A model generated the notes under the pieces. It had not been told where the DNA came from. It was given only the letters and a program-made list of their open reading frames with translations, and searched no databases. Both the position numbers and the translations under genes were made by a program. DNA of 40,890 nucleotides from Porphyromonadaceae bacterium UBA7048 (GTDB lineage Bacteria > Bacteroidota > Bacteroidia > Bacteroidales > Muribaculaceae): contig DLAL01000060.1 in assembly GCA_002493945.1 (NCBI GenBank), forward strand, positions 41,291 through 82,180, read 5' to 3'. Numbering within the stretch: position 1 is the first letter of the stretch; each line of letters begins with the position of its first letter. This document shows positions 40,397 through 40,890 of the stretch, one piece after another.

Positions 40397-40849
40397 TTAT
40401 TCACGCAGCCGCGAGTCGATGACGATGGTGACGGGACCGTCGTTGACCAGCTCCACCTGCATGTCGGCACCGAACACACCGCGAGCCACGGGACGGCCGA
40501 GGCGCTCGGCCACCATGCGGCAGTAGGCGTCATAGAGAGCAGTGGCCGGTTCGTGACCTGCGGCACGGATGTAGCTGGGACGGTTGCCCTTGCGCGTAGA
40601 TGCCGTGAGGGTGAACTGGCTGACGGCCAGGACATCGCCTCCGGCATCGAGAATCGAGCGGTTCATCACTCCGGCCTCGTCGTCGAATATGCGCAGGGCC
40701 ACAGTCTTGTCGGCCAGCCAGCGCGCATCGGCCTCTTCGTCGCCGTTCTCCACTCCTACAAGCACCATCATACCGCGTCCGACGACACCCTTGACATCGC
40801 CGCCGACGCTCACCTGTGCGCGTGTCACGCGCTGAATGACTATTCTCAT
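40397..40849 (-). CDS. dtd: D-aminoacyl-tRNA deacylase
   Basis: A 150-residue protein matching DTD over its whole length: MRIVIQRVTRAQVSV start, the SQFTL motif (77-81) and the NDGPVT motif with the Gly-cisPro pair (136-141). It removes D-amino acids and glycine wrongly attached to tRNA, in the cytoplasm as a homodimer. No partner gene is visible in the 41 bp before the window end. Its 3' end is 3 bp from the stop of the receptor gene on the opposite strand; no terminator was recognised between them. Confidence 0.96.
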   Translation of the reverse strand: MRIVIQRVTRAQVSVGGDVKGVVGRGMMVLVGVENGDEEADARWLADKTVALRIFDDEAGVMNRSILDAGGDVLAVSQFTLTASTRKGNRPSYIRAAGHEPATALYDAYCRMVAERLGRPVARGVFGADMQVELVNDGPVTIVIDSRLRE

Positions 40850-40890
40850 GATTATCCCTGTTTAATCTATAAAATCCCCTTATTAGGCGT

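Overview
The window looks like a chromosomal segment of a GC-rich member of the Bacteroidales, most likely Muribaculaceae-like; genus and species cannot be fixed from sequence alone. Evidence: many genes are preceded by the Bacteroidetes -7 box TAnnTTTG, often with a TTG or TTTG 19-21 bp further upstream. There are BspA-type leucine-rich-repeat and carbohydrate-active secreted proteins with C-terminal tails like type IX secretion sorting signals, TonB-dependent receptors with an N-terminal carboxypeptidase-regulatory-like domain, Bacteroidetes-type lipoproteins, and a debranching enzyme / glycosyltransferase / GH57 glycogen operon. No rRNA, tRNA, CRISPR array, phage or transposase gene was seen.

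Layout. 1-2110 (+): the 3' part of a small cysteine-containing protein gene, an ABC-3 metal permease and an EamA transporter. 2102-7604 (-): a cytidylate-kinase-like gene, then the glycogen operon transcribed debranching enzyme -> glycosyltransferase -> GH57 protein. 7812-11330 (-): a 1172-residue LRR surface protein. 11641-14186 (-): an LTA-synthase-like phosphotransferase and a PAP2 phosphatase. 14353-15381 (+): FtsE and thioredoxin. 15533-16204 (+): an AT-rich HicAB toxin-antitoxin cassette. 16341-18653 (-): an AAA ATPase/DUF234 protein followed by an aldo-keto reductase. 18770-22306 (-): a very large secreted, probably polysaccharide-active protein, divergent from 22435-26666 (+), a heavy-metal RND adaptor and pump. 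26639-29262 (-): a beta-helix lipoprotein coupled to a GT4 glycosyltransferase. 29326-29908 (-): a hipB gene with only the 3' stump of hipA. 29996-34503 (-): a large TPR protein coupled to an outer-membrane barrel, divergent from 34625-35926 (+), a COG0523 (CobW-type) metallochaperone GTPase with a very His/Asp-rich insert. 36030-40393 (+): an AraC-type regulator, an ECF sigma factor and a TonB-dependent receptor. 40397-40849 (-): D-aminoacyl-tRNA deacylase.

Themes. Metal handling recurs (ABC-3 permease, HME-RND pump with His-rich adaptor, CobW with 25 His in 49 residues), though these loci are kilobases apart. Glycogen metabolism is encoded as one operon, and by-eye comparison suggests that two of its enzymes carry Asn where catalytic Asp is expected. 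The intergenic regions are unusually informative: twin operator boxes at hipB, a tandem palindrome plus T-tract across the predicted start of the ATPase transcript, a 13-bp inverted repeat straddling the LRR promoter, palindromes before the ECF sigma gene, and a family of 9-bp GACNNGTCW repeats at three places. All family assignments and alignments were made by eye without database searches; GC values quoted were counted by hand.
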